Origin: a candidate division SR1 bacterium Aalborg_AAW-1
GTDB taxonomy: Bacteria > Patescibacteriota > Gracilibacteria > Absconditabacterales > Absconditicoccaceae
Direction of reading: 5' to 3'
Assembly (NCBI GenBank): GCA_001007975.1
Contig: CP011268.1
Location: 558,001 to 622,000 of the forward strand
Length of the DNA stretch: 64,000 bases
Positions 36,326 through 47,240 of the stretch are shown here, one piece after another. Within the stretch, counting starts at the first letter, position 1; every line of letters begins with the position of its first letter. Below the pieces are notes generated by a model. That model made no database searches. It had not been told where the DNA came from and worked only from the letters and a program-made list of their open reading frames with translations. Made by a program: the position numbers and the translations under genes.

Positions 36326-37846
36326 TTACCACTTAAAAAATTTATTTTTGATACTCTTACCTAGGATTTTACCTACTCCGATACCTTTGTCTCTGTAGGT
36401 AAGGATGATATAGTTATTGAAGTATTTTAGTGATGTGGTATCAGGAATTGTAGTAAGTTGTTCATCAGAAAGTTCGATCTCTTGACCTAGACAGTATGAT
36501 TGAAGTTGCGTAGTAGTGAGTTCGACAGTGAAGTGCTTTGCTTGCTCTCCTAAAGTAAGGGAAAATTCATGCTCGAGCGATCGTGTCGCTCCTGTCGATT
36601 TGATGATAGGAATACCGCATTCGTAGAGCCAAACGCCCATAGTGAGTACTTCACGGACACTGGCGTCAGCAAGATAGATTTTGTGTTTACCTTGGATAAG
36701 AGCATATTTGCTTATATCAACATCTATCCCATAGTGTTCCTGTATTCTTTTGACCATCTCTTGTTCAAGTTTCTTATTGTAAGAGAAGGGAGGCTGTGTA
36801 GATGTTTTGTGATCTTTCTTAGCTTGTTGAAGAGCATGTATTTTTTTATTAGTGATATGTTCTTGCGCCGCTTTGAGAGTAGATTTGGTTTTTCTCATGA
36901 CACAGACGAAAAATCATCCGGTATGGTGAATATGAGGTCGACAACGCAGCATCTTGTCTTCATGACCTGTAACAAGATCAGGATCATAGACGATACCAGG
37001 AGATTTGTTTTCGACATTGATGGGTAATATCTCGAGTGCATCACCATATTTATCAAGGAGTTTTTTGATCTGGAGCTCGTTTTCAAAAGGGTTGAGCGTA
37101 CAAGTAGAATAGACGATAATACCTCCTGGCTTACAGGCCTTTACTGCGCTGGTTACGATATGTTCTTGGAGTCAGACTATCTTATTGATAGATTCTTCTT
37201 TTCGCCATTTGTAAGCAGCATCTGATTTGAATCCTGTTCATTCTCCACTACAAGGAGCATCTACCAACATTGCATCAAAAAACTCTGGATACAAGTTTCC
37301 TATCTGACTTCCATCAAGTTTGGTGGCGAGAGTATTATAGAGACCACATCTTTGAATATTTGTAGCTCGTGTGCCAAGTCTCTTCGTCTCTACATCGTTT
37401 CCTCGTACGAATCCTGGGATATTATTTGTTAAAAGAAAATCAGCAAGCTGTGCAGTTTTCCCTCCTGGTGCAGCACAGACATCTAAAAGAGTTAATGGTT
37501 GGGAGTTGAGAGTATAAAGGTCTTTCAGATATCCTTTCAAGATATTTGCTGGTAAGGCAGCAGCGACTTCTTGGATGTAAAATTTACCCGTTAGATGCTG
37601 TCGTGTCTTACCAAGGGCGAGAGTGGTGTCCACTCTGTCAACATACAGCGTGTCAGGAAATTCTTTTCCAAAGGGAGATGGTGTAAGAATAAATTCTGGA
37701 TTGTTGTGTTCAAAATCTATGTCATGATGTCTGTTTATACTGAATGATTTTTTTAGTGGTTCTTGTAGAGATGCAAAAAAAACTTCTTGTTCTGACTGAG
37801 TTGGAAGTAAGGTTGCTATCATATCACGAAATGCTTGGCTTATCAT
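36326..37846 (-). CDS. rRNA m5C methyltransferase (RsmB/RsmF/NSUN family)
   Basis: A 506-residue SAM-dependent enzyme that methylates C5 of rRNA cytidine. The SAM loop DVCAAPGGKT lies near residue 120. The motif IV DAPCSGEG, with the last Gly TGA, lies near 198, and the catalytic motif VI YSTCTLNPFENE near 247. The C-terminal 190 residues resemble the PUA-like RNA-binding tail of RsmF/YebU (LYECGIPIIKSTGATRSLEHEF). The start ATG is at 37846. The enzyme is closest to RsmF in layout, but I do not assign the target base. Confidence 0.92.
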
Positions 37847-37935
37847 GTTTCTTTTCGTACTAAAATTATACTTAATATTATTGAATACCTTTTTTAAAGC
37901 AATAATAACTCTATTCTTGTTTTATATAACAAATT

Positions 37936-37970
37936 AAAAAGGATATCTAATAATGATTAAATATCCTTAA
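37936..37970 (-). terminator. terminator
   Basis: AAGGATAT pairs with ATATCCTT, followed by a T-run on the minus strand. It lies downstream of the gene ending at 37984. Confidence 0.75.
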
Positions 37971-37983
37971 GAATTGTGATTTA

Positions 37984-38490
37984 TTACTTAATCTTTTTAA
38001 AAGCAATAGAGGATAGAAACAAAAATAATAATGATCCTATAAATATTACTGTCTGATTCGGATAAATGGATATCCTTGGTGGTAATATAACATGATCTCC
38101 ATTTTTTGAATGTCCCATGAGACTTTCTCTTAGTTTCATCAATACGTTAGTTCTTTCTTGTAAAGAAGAAGTCTTAGGAATTGATTTTAACTCTTCATAT
38201 GCTGACTTAATATTGGTATACCAATAATTGATATCATTGTCGGGTGTTGCATAGAAGATATGAGTAGAACCAGAAGTAATTTTTTCTTTCTCTAAATACT
38301 TTAGGGCTACTGATAGCTCTTTTTCTGCTAATTCTATTGTATTAGCATTTGCAGCTCTTTCTAAGTGACCACTACAATTTTGTGTGAATGATATGGAGCT
38401 ATATATCCAAAATCCAACACAAGCAACACCACATAAAAAGGTAATAATCATCATAAAGAACAATCCTGAGTTTTTTGTTTTTGTATTCAT
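37984..38490 (-). CDS. two-helix membrane protein without glycine TGA
   Basis: A 168-residue protein with a transmembrane segment at each end (about 10-30 and 145-163) and a helical, Glu/Ala-rich outer or inner domain between them (CSGHLERAANANTIELAEKEL, then a proline-linked helix). All eight glycines are GGN, whereas its neighbours use TGA. It is transcribed from a TTGACT-N17-TATTGT promoter similar to those of other TGA-free genes. Family not recognised. Confidence 0.7.
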   Translation of the reverse strand: MNTKTKNSGLFFMMIITFLCGVACVGFWIYSSISFTQNCSGHLERAANANTIELAEKELSVALKYLEKEKITSGSTHIFYATPDNDINYWYTNIKSAYEELKSIPKTSSLQERTNVLMKLRESLMGHSKNGDHVILPPRISIYPNQTVIFIGSLLFLFLSSIAFKKIK

Positions 38491-38525
38491 AATTTTTAAC
38501 GAGGGGATTTAATCTCGTAACATAT

Positions 38526-38554
38526 ACAATAAGTATTTTATATTTAAAAGTCAA
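38526..38554 (-). promoter_or_regulatory. promoter of the two-helix membrane gene
   Basis: On the minus strand, TTGACT, a 17-base spacer and TATTGT. The leader after it contains an ACGAG/CTCGT hairpin just before the ATG. Confidence 0.65.
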
Positions 38555-38701
38555 GCAATAATAGGAAAATTGCAAGTCAAAATACATAAGAAGGTATATA
38601 CTCAATCTCAAAGGATAGCATTATCGATTCTAATGGAATCAATGAAAATAAAACTTTGAATTTATATTTTATGCTAAAGTGTGGTAGTAATTCTACTTTG
38701 A

Positions 38702-38772
38702 CAGATCGCAGCAGGATCGAACTACTACTTCCGGCTTCGGAGACCAGCGTCCTACCATTGGACCAGCGATCT
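38702..38772 (-). tRNA. tRNA-Arg(CCG)
   Basis: A 71-base cloverleaf. The acceptor AGATCGC pairs with GCGATCT (7 pairs), with G as discriminator and no encoded CCA. The D-arm is GTCC/GGAC, the anticodon arm CTGGT/GCCGG with loop CTCCGAA, the variable loop 4 bases, and the T-arm AGTAG/CTGCT with TTCGATC. The anticodon CCG reads the CGG arginine codon, which is rare in such an AT-rich genome. A37 beside G36 is unusual, since G37 is the norm for CNN-reading tRNAs. A TATACT lies just upstream. Confidence 0.9.
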
Positions 38773-38819
38773 AAAGACAGTAATAGTATAGATATTTAGT
38801 TTTATAATGCACGAGAAAA

Positions 38820-39785
38820 TTATATCACACTTCATGAACCTACTGGCGCGAGAGGCGTCTTGTTGATGATTGGTGTTTTTTTATCATTACTTGTAGTATT
38901 TTTCTTGGCGTTTGTGTTTTTTGCAGCAGTTTTTTTGAGTCTTTCTAGAAATGATACTATTTTATATTTAAATTCAGGTGTTTTGGAGCGTTTACAGAGA
39001 AATCCAATTCCCATAATTGTTCTTCATTCTTTATCAATGTCATAGCTGAGCTTATACTTATATCATTTATATGATTTGTAATGATGTGCTATTTTGGGAG
39101 TGTTAACAGGAAAGAGTTCATCTAAAAAGCTTTTTAATGTTGGTACAAATTCATCAAATGAAAGATGATATGATTCATAATTATAGTGTATTTCAATAAT
39201 CGTTTTCTGAATAGCTGATAAATCTAAATCTATAAGAGAAATTCTATATTGCCAGACTTGATGATTAGGTATGCTGATAAGTTCACCAGTATGCTCACCG
39301 CTTTCATTTCTTCATAGAAGTTTGAGATAGAGAGGAGTAATAGAAATAATTTCTCCTGCATAATCTCCTACTTTTACTGACTGTCATGGAGTATAAAAAG
39401 AAACAAGATACAGGTATACTCCTAATGACAAAAATACACTACCGAAACTAATAACAAATGCTCATAGTGCAATAGCTAATCATGCGAATACATTGGGATT
39501 ATGATAGAGAACAAATCATAATATTACTACTACTCGCATAATTCAACGTATAGTATAGATGTATTGTTTTTTTTTGTAATATTGAACATATCGTTTGTTA
39601 TCTTCGTTTTTGCTTTCTTCTTGATTCATCAAAAACTCTTTTTTTGCTTGATTTCATTTGTGCAATAATATGACATCAATAATCAGAATGATGACAATAA
39701 TCGTTACTGCCTCTTCTGAATTGAGACCTAGTCTTGTTAATATGATAATAATTTTTTCTCGAATGTTATTCACTATTTCTAACAT
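38820..39785 (-). CDS. MscS-like mechanosensitive channel protein
   Basis: A 321-residue membrane protein with transmembrane segments near residues 26-44, 85-100 and 105-130, then the MscS beta domain (PGQSVKVGDYAGEIISITPLYLKL, NESGEHTGELISIPNHQVW), a short alpha-beta part, and a Lys/Asn/Thr/Pro-rich C-terminal tail. MscS channels release solutes during osmotic downshock. At least nine glycines are TGA, including those in the pore-lining helix (FAGLAIALGAFVISFG). The tail is longer than in E. coli MscS and of unknown use. Confidence 0.88.
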
Positions 39786-39936
39786 ATAATATTTTTTTTA
39801 TGATTATAAAATATATACTATAATCTATATATTTTTGTTGTGTTGTATTCAATACTAATACGGGAAAAAGACCTTACATCTTGCAATAGTGGGATAAAAT
39901 CAGTATATACGAATGTTTATTATTATTTTAGTAGAT

Positions 39937-41577
39937 ATGGCAACTCATTTTGATTTAGCAGATATTCTCTTTCCTGAAGTTACTGAAACTATCGATGATC
40001 TCAATCACCGTTATCCGGAGAGAACAACAACTGTTGTCACAAGAATTGCACCAAGTCCGACCGGTTTTTTTCATATTGGAAATCTTTTTACTGCGATCGT
40101 GAACGAAAGATTTGCTCATCAACAGGATGGTGTGTTTTTTTGGAGAGTAGAAGATACTGATCAAGCTCGTAAAGTAGAAGGTGCAGTAGAAGCAGTATTG
40201 GAGAATATGAAACATCTCTGACTTGCTATTGATGAAGGGCCTATTGGTCCAGATTTTTCAGATATTGGAAATTATGGTCCCTATACTCAATCCGAAAGAT
40301 TACCAATTTATAAAGTATTTGCCAAATATCTTGTTCAACAGTGATTAGCTTATCCTTGTTGGATGACGAGCGAAGAGATGGATGCTATTCGTGAAGAACA
40401 GATGAAAACAAAAAAAGTACCAGGAATTTATGGAAACTACTCACTATGGAGAAACAAAACTATCGAAGAATATATAGCTCAATATAAGCAAGACAAGAAC
40501 TGTACACTAAGATTCCGTTCTCATGGAGACTTGAAAGCAAGAGTAGTATTTGAAGATATCAATAGAGGGAAAGTGAGTATGGCTGATAATTATAATGATG
40601 GAGTTCTTTTAAAAGGATGACTCTCATTACCTACGTATCACCTTGCTCATGTCGTTGATGATTTTCTCATGAGAACAACCCATGTTACCAGGGGTGAAGA
40701 ATGGTTAACATCAGTTCCGTTTCATCTTCAATTATTCAATGCTTTCTGAATTACACCTCCACAGTATTGTCATCTTCCTCTTATTTTAAAACTAGAAAAT
40801 GGTAAAAAGAGAAAGATATCAAAAAGATCCGATCCAGAATTTAATATTCAATATCTTTATGAAGCTGGCTATAGTCCAGAATGATTAATTATGTTTAATC
40901 TTACCTTGATCGATTCGTGATATGAAGAGTGGCAAAAGGCACATCCTGACAGTCATTATACAGCATATACTATAGATCTCCATCGCATGAATTCGTCTGG
41001 TGCTTTATGGGATACAGATAAACTCAACCATATCAATAATATCTATATGTCTAAAATTTCTAATGATCAACTTTATGATGAAGTGCTGAATTGGGCAATA
41101 CATTATAATCCTGATTATGCAAGACTCCTTGAATCAAATCCTGACTACGCTAAGGCTGCATTGAGTATTGAACGCCATACTCCTTTAGATCCGAAGAGAT
41201 TTAATACGTATGCAGATACACAAGCACAGGTAATATTCTTTTTCGATGAAGAATATAAGAAGTTGTTATCTGACCGTCCATCGTGGCCTGAGATGTTTAC
41301 TTCAGAAGTAGTATCGTTATTCGTGTCAGAATACAAAGATCTTTTAGATCTTACGATGACAAAAGAAGATCGATTTGTGCAACTCAAAGAAATTGGTAAA
41401 AGATTATGATTTGCTTGATCCAATGCTGAATTTAAAGAATGATGATATATCGGTAAGATTGGAGATTTGGCTATGTGGTTACGTATCCAATTGGCTGCAA
41501 GCAAACAAACTCCTGATTTGTATAGTATGATGCAAGTGATGGGGAAACAAAGAGTATTTGAAAGATTGATGTCGTAA
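39937..41577 (+). CDS. gltX: glutamyl-tRNA synthetase
   Basis: A 546-residue class I synthetase that charges tRNA-Glu. [15 protein letters not shown], with the HIGH-like HIGN near residue 46, and KRKISKR (KMSKS-like) near 292 are intact. The anticodon-binding C-terminal part is present. An in-frame ATG eight codons earlier (39913) is possible, but MATHFDL is preferred. Several glycines are TGA. It is divergent from the MscS gene and ends at a strong terminator. Non-discriminating charging of tRNA-Gln is possible but not shown. Confidence 0.94.
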
Positions 41578-41587
41578 TGTTTACATT

Positions 41588-41614
41588 ATAAAAAACCGCT
41601 TAAGCGGTTTTTTT
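41588..41614. terminator. bidirectional terminator after gltX
   Basis: A perfect palindrome AACCGCTTAAGCGGTT between A- and T-runs, shared with the convergent secreted-protein gene. Confidence 0.85.
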
Positions 41615-43167
41615 TAGTTGAAGAAGAGTGATGGAATATTTCTTTCTATTATCATGAGTGGATAACGGTGACCTATTGCACAGTTTGTTCCTACGACGAT
41701 TTCTACTGTTTCTGCATCAAATTCTCATTTTGGCGTACCTCAACCGCCAGATGATCCATCAGTATCTTTACATTGCCAAGAGAAAAGTGATCAGAGACTA
41801 GCATCCCATTTGTCATTATTATACCATTTATTTCACTGTTCTATAAGTTTTTTATAGTTTGGATTTCTGTTTTCTAATAGTGATGCAAGATGTGATTCTC
41901 TCTTTTCACTTACAGCGGTCATTGTATTGAGTGAGGCAACTCTACCATGAATATATGTTTTGAATGGTATGGTAGTAATGTCTTCGAGATTTGCATTAGG
42001 CGATCATAAAATAACACCATTTACAATAAAGTTACCAGCAATATATGCTCATTGTGTTACTGACTGACTTGAATTGGTGGTTTGAAATCCATTTTGATCA
42101 ATAAGTTTGATTCAGTCACGAGTAATGTTGCTATCAAATATAAGATGTCCATTAGGTATATAGAGAGAAAGATATCTTCTTTGGTAGTCTTGATTGTAGA
42201 TTGATTTGTCCAAAAATACATTACCTCATTTTATGACAATATCTTTATTGGATAATAATTCAAAATTGCTGTTATCAATAACAAAGGTATTGTTTTCTCA
42301 GTTGATACATACTACTTTTTTATTTCCTATATTTTGTGTGGTAAGATTATCTGGATCAAAGTCTTCGCTACAGTATCTTGTCATGTTTTGATTTGCAGTA
42401 TTAATTACTTTTGATGCTATTGCTTCATCATTACTTGTCAAAAGTGTTTTTGTTCCTGCAAGGTTTACGGTTAGAATCTCTCTTTCGTCAGTAGAAACAG
42501 ATTGTCCTATGCCTGCTTGTCCTTGAATATAGATATTGGTGAATGTACCAATAAGATTTCCAACGCCTCATAGATTTCCTAAAGAACTAATTGTTCCTAT
42601 CCCAAACATAGTATCAAAGAATCTTCAGTTGATACCATTAGTGACTTGCCAAGATATTGCTCAAGGAGTGTATGTTCAATTTGCTGTATTATTGATGTTG
42701 TCCGTTTGTACTCAGAAGTAAAGACTACCCATATTCCCTCCATTATAGGTATAGGATATTGATCAGACAAGATCATAAAGACGTACCCCACTACCACAAG
42801 AAGTATATATTCATCAGTTGACATTAACACCGTTGATGGCAGTGTTTGATGAAGAACTTAGTGGTAAAAGTCCAGTTCCTCTGGCTATATTAAAATAATA
42901 TCAATGAATTTGTCTTCTACAAGTTACTAATGTTCAATCTGCAAACTGTACTTGTTGAGTAACAGCAGTTTGGCTTGATATAATAAGTGTTCCTACAAAG
43001 GCATTCCCTCCTCCTCAAAAAGATATGGGGAAAGATCATGGCTGAAGTGAAAGTGGTAGACTAAAATAAAGGTCAATTGCTGATCAAAAAGAGGAAAATG
43101 CTATAACAATTCATATCAGAGTTGCTATACATTTTGTATACCAAGATGAAGTGTGTGTGGTTTTCAT
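41614..43167 (-). CDS. secreted surface protein, family unknown
   Basis: A 517-residue protein. A signal peptide at about residues 10-30 (WYTKCIATLIGIVIAFSSFG) leads to a beta- and Gly/Ser-rich body with a GGGG turn near residue 53 encoded by TGA and GGN together. The C-terminal 130 residues are helical. There is no LPxTG or transmembrane anchor, so it is likely secreted or held by other surface parts. It uses TGA heavily, so it is a resident gene. No domain was recognised. Confidence 0.75.
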
Positions 43168-43298
43168 AGAATATATGAGATAAGGTAAATAAACTATTTT
43201 CATAGATAAGTGTATATATTTTATTTTGTTTGTCAAAAAATCTCTTACCAGATGGAAGAGATAGTTGTTTTTTTATAAAATATATATATAAATGTGAC

Positions 43299-43976
43299 TT
43301 AACTTTCTTGTAGTGGGCTATTTAACATATCAAAAAATGATTTGGCAATGAGATAATCTTGTACAATATCTGAAAAAAACGAATCTGAAAGTACTTCTGC
43401 ATCAGTGTAGGAACGGTAGATAAGAAATTGTTTTTTCTTGACTAGTTCTGGATAAGGAGTTTCGCTGTCTCGTCATCTCGGGAGATTAGTGAGAGAATTC
43501 CCTGAGACACGTCAGAAACGTTGTTTGAATTCTTTACTCTCGATAATCTTGTAGTACTGACTTCCATGTTCTGTCAGGTAAGTTCTTATTTTGTTTAATT
43601 CTGTATTGTCCGCTCGGTAAATTCCTCATGCAAACATGGAATTTCCTGGCTGAAGATGAATGTAAGGAGCGGCTTTGGTTGTCTTTTTTCATTCGGGATG
43701 GATGAGAGCTCAGAAGTTATTTTTGTAGATAGGGTCTCAAGTTTTTAATCTACGAGCATCACGATAGATACGAAACAGACACTTCTTGACATCAAGTTCA
43801 GCGAACGATGGATCAGAGTTGGTAAACTCTTTGGCTAGTGCTTTGATAAAACCTTGTCGATCATGCATAATATCATCATAGAGAGGTCTAATACTAGCAA
43901 AATACTTTCTTGAGTTGTGTTCTTGGATAGTATTGAGGAATTCGAAGAGAGCTGGATGGATAGTTATATTAGGCAT
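43299..43976 (-). CDS. DUF2461 family protein
   Basis: A 225-residue protein. LFEFLNTIQEHNSRKYFASIRPLY near the start, FRIYRDARRLKTGDPIYKNNFGALI in the middle and YIHLQPGNSMFAGGIYRAD match the DUF2461 (TIGR02453) pattern. The family is widespread and uncharacterised. Resident TGA glycines are present, for example after LKT. It is followed downstream by a long AT-rich gap without a gene, up to the secreted protein gene. Confidence 0.85.
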
Positions 43977-44112
43977 TTAATCTTTAGAAGATTTAAATAA
44001 TTTAATTGTTTAAACATTATAAATTATAGATTAGTATTTGCAATATTTACTTACCAAAAAACTCACATTGCTGTAAGTCTAATGGTTTTGGAAGTATAGG
44101 TACTATTAATTA

Positions 44113-45996
44113 TTACTTATCAGCATCGATCACTTCACCATCGACAGAAGATTCATCTTCTACCATATCAGCAGGCGAAGCGTCAGAAGCATTGTTTGCT
44201 GCTTGGTATTTACCAGCCATGTCTTGCATCTCTTTTTCGATTTTATCAATCATTGCTTCTACTTCTTCTTTCGTAGCATCAGCATTGTCTTTGATTCTTT
44301 TACCTTCACTGATAAGAGTTTTTATATTTTCTTGATCAGATTCAGGAATTTTATCTTTATTTTCTTCAAGCATACGTTCGAGTTGGTAAATGGTAGATTC
44401 AAGTCTATTGTTGGCTTCTACCATTTCTCTCTTTTTCTTATCTTCTTCTGCAAATCTTTCAGCATCAGCTTTTGCGCTAGCAATTTCTTCATCAGAGATT
44501 CCAGTAGCTCATTGGATAGTTACTTTCTGTTCTTGTCCAGTAGAGAGCTCTTTTGCTGATACATTGAGGATACCATTTGCATCGATGTCGAACGTTACTT
44601 CGATTTGGGCTTCACCTCTTCTCTTAGCTGGAAGATCGATATTAAACATTCCAAGAGATTTATTATCTTTTGCAAATTGTCTTTCACCTTGTGTTACATG
44701 AACGGTTGCTGAGGGTTGGTTATCAACAGCATTGGTAAAGATATTAGATTTTTTTGCTGGAATAGTAGTATTACGAGGAATCATCACGTGAGCAAGACCT
44801 CCTTCTACTTCTGTAGCAAGAGAAAGAGGAGTCACATCAAGAAGAAGAATGTCTTGTACATCTCCTTGGATAATACCTCCTTGAATAGCAGCTCCTAGTG
44901 CAACTGCTTCATCAGGATTAACAGTAGATTTTGGTTCTTTATTGAAGATATCTTTCACGATAGTGATGACTTGTGGCATACGAGTAGAACCTCCTACAAG
45001 CACAACATCATTTACGTCAGACTTCGACAATCCTGAATCGCTGAGGGCAGCCTCTACAGGTTTTTTTGTTTTTTCAAACAGATCCTTACAGAGTTCTTCG
45101 AATTTTGCTTTCGTAAGTGTCACATCAAGATTACGAGGTTTTCCGTCGACCGACATCGTGATAAATGGGATCGTGATATCAACTCTCTCCGTGACAGAAA
45201 GTTGTTTTTTTGCGCTTTCTGCCTCATCTTTGATACGTTGCATTGCCATAGCATTGTCGCTCAAATCGATACCTTCTTTAGCTTTAAACTCAGCAAGGAT
45301 AAAGTCGATAATTCTTTCGTCCCAAACAGCACCTCCGAGGTGAGTATCTCCAGAAGTTGAGAGTACTTGATAGGTACCTTCACTTCCTATTTCCATCATC
45401 GTTACGTCGAATGTTCCACCTCCAAGATCAAAGACACAGATCTTTTCATCTTTATTTTTTCCTTCTCCGTAATTAAGTGCAGCAGCAGTAGGTTCATTGA
45501 TTATTCTTTCAACCTTGAGTCCTGCGATTTCTCCTGCAGCTTTCGTAGCATTTCTTTGGCTATCGTTGAAGTAAGCAGGAACAGTAATTACAGCAGAGTT
45601 GATTGTTGTACCAAGGAATTTTTCTGCATCTTCTTTGAGTTTTTTAAGGACAAATGATGAGATCTGTTCTGGTTTGTATTCTTTGTCGTCAATGACGATA
45701 AGAACTCCTCCATCTTTCCCTTTTTTAGTTTTGTAGGGCATTCTTTCTGCTTCTGTTTTTACTTCATCGTACTTCATTCCGATAAATCTTTTCACTTCAT
45801 AAACGACATTTTGTGGTTCGAGAACTGCTTTTCTTTTTGCTAATTCTCCCACAAGAAGTTCATCTCCTTTAATATAAACAATAGAAGGAGTAGTTCTGAG
45901 TCCTTCTGCGTTTGCAATAATCTCTGACTTACCATTGACGAGGTGAGCGACAGCAGAGTTTGTCGTACCAAGATCGATTCCAATAATTTTTGACAT
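44113..45996 (-). CDS. dnaK: chaperone DnaK (Hsp70)
   Basis: A 627-residue Hsp70. The ATPase domain opens with GIDLGTTNSAV and carries VFDLGGGTFDV and VLVGGSTRMPQV. The linker DILLLDVTPLSLATEVEGG is present, followed by the substrate-binding domain and a helical lid with an acidic tail. It starts at MSKIIG (45996). Only one glycine is TGA (near residue 496), among several dozen GGN. It works with ClpB; both genes share a CIRCE-like operator. No dnaJ or grpE is beside it in this window. Confidence 0.97.
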
Positions 45997-46064
45997 GATG
46001 TGTTCTATGTAATAGGGTATAAAATATATAATGAATATCAGCTTTTTCTGTGTTATGTAGCACA

Positions 46065-46089
46065 TAGCACGTATAAGTGACAGGTGCTA
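46065..46089 (-). promoter_or_regulatory. CIRCE-like HrcA operator of dnaK
   Basis: On the minus strand, TAGCACCT, nine bases, ACGTGCTA. The two arms are identical to those before clpB; only the nine-base spacer differs. Confidence 0.88.
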
Positions 46090-46116
46090 TATTAATCATT
46101 TTTTTTTATTTTGCAA
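46089..46116 (-). promoter_or_regulatory. dnaK promoter
   Basis: On the minus strand, TTGCAA, a 16-base spacer and TAATAT, touching the operator. The leader to the ATG is about 70 bases. Confidence 0.8.
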
Positions 46117-46156
46117 GAGATTTTTAAAAATGTAAAAGCAAAAATATAAAAATAAC

Positions 46157-46185
46157 TTGTTTTATCTCATTTAGAGCTGTATAGT
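46157..46185 (+). promoter_or_regulatory. promoter of the second peptidase-like lipoprotein
   Basis: TTGTTT, a 17-base spacer and TATAGT, with a leader of about 110 bases before the ATG at 46300. Confidence 0.55.
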
Positions 46186-46268
46186 AGTTATATCTAAAAC
46201 AAAATATATGGTAATATAAAAAAGAATTATTGGTTTATACTAACCAAAAAATCTAACAACAATGTAAT

Positions 46269-46299
46269 AACAAAAAACAACAAAAAACAACAAAAAACA
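46269..46299 (+). repeat. three 10-base tandem repeats in a leader
   Basis: Three exact copies of AACAAAAAAC in tandem end immediately before the ATG at 46300. There is no Shine-Dalgarno. Confidence 0.8.
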
Positions 46300-47124
46300 A
46301 TGAAAACAATGAAATTATTGATAATGAATATACTATTCATTACAATGACTATGTTGTCATGTCGTCATAATGATGATGTGACTCAGAATGATATTTATGT
46401 TACTGAATCTTTTTCAGTAGCATCTAAGGTATCTGTATCTGGTGCTACTTCAACTTATGAAGTAAAGCCAGAAATAACACAGCATGTTCTTCATTTTAAT
46501 GATGTACAGGCTGGCGCTACTGCTTATATGATAGCATCTTCAGCTCTTGCTAAGTATTATCATAATAATGATAGCTATCCATATGGACCAAATAGTAATA
46601 AGTTGGCTGAGATTACTTATCATGTTGGAGCGAATCCAACTATCAATAATCTCTATAATTATGCTGTTAATTATGACAATTCGTTCTTGTTGGCGAATAA
46701 ATTAATTACTCTATCGAAGATAGAAATGATTAATTTTGTAAAAAATTCGCTGACAATGGATAGACCTGTAATAGTCAATAATACGGTCCTTGTATCAACT
46801 GTCAATTCTGAGAGCTTATATAGTAATCTCAGTTCCACCAATGGAGATTTATCTCCAAGTGGTAATATGAATATGGGAATAAAACCCAATTATATTAGTA
46901 CATTAAATGAAAATAATAATACTATAAAAACGAATTTTATAGTTATTATTAAATTTGTTCAAACGACAGCGGACGGTAATGGAGTGGTTCATTATATTGA
47001 CCCACTTGCTAGTGCCCATACTCCTAGTGATGTTAAGTACGTGTCTATGTTTAGACTACTAGACTCCATGAAATGGAGTCAAACTGATAATGATTATTCA
47101 GCCCTTGCTTTAGCAAGTCGTTAA
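46300..47124 (+). CDS. lipoprotein related to the peptidase-like protein, active site lost
   Basis: A 274-residue lipoprotein with lipobox MTMLSC near residue 21. The layout parallels the gene at 17984: QAGATAYMIASSALAKYY aligns with TGECSWTNYVLNAGAIARA, and GVVHYIDPLAS with the FTNTLDP region. The nucleophile cysteine is replaced by Ala or Thr, so it is probably inactive as a peptidase. All nine glycines are GGN. It may be a pseudoenzyme or a binding partner. Relatedness is by eye and needs alignment. Confidence 0.65.
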   Translation: MKTMKLLIMNILFITMTMLSCRHNDDVTQNDIYVTESFSVASKVSVSGATSTYEVKPEITQHVLHFNDVQAGATAYMIASSALAKYYHNNDSYPYGPNSNKLAEITYHVGANPTINNLYNYAVNYDNSFLLANKLITLSKIEMINFVKNSLTMDRPVIVNNTVLVSTVNSESLYSNLSSTNGDLSPSGNMNMGIKPNYISTLNENNNTIKTNFIVIIKFVQTTADGNGVVHYIDPLASAHTPSDVKYVSMFRLLDSMKWSQTDNDYSALALASR

Positions 47125-47139
47125 GTAGAATTAATTATA

Positions 47140-47171
47140 AGATACCTCATGATTTCATGAGGTATTTTTTT
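47140..47171 (+). terminator. terminator
   Basis: ATACCTCATGA pairs with TCATGAGGTAT and is followed by seven T. Confidence 0.8.
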
Positions 47172-47182
47172 ATTGTCTATAC

Positions 47183-47210
47183 TTGTTTTTGGTGATGTAT
47201 TATGTATAGT
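47183..47210 (+). promoter_or_regulatory. promoter of the SbcC-like gene
   Basis: TTGTTT, a 16-base spacer and TATAGT. An ATG at 47202 lies inside this element, so the protein probably starts downstream, at GTG 47241. Confidence 0.6.
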
Positions 47211-47240
47211 AGAGCATATATTTATCTTCAATCATATTCT

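Noticed and set aside
44203-45657. Plus-strand ORFs opposite dnaK
   Set aside because: They are antisense shadows of dnaK with no motifs, a strange composition and no promoters.
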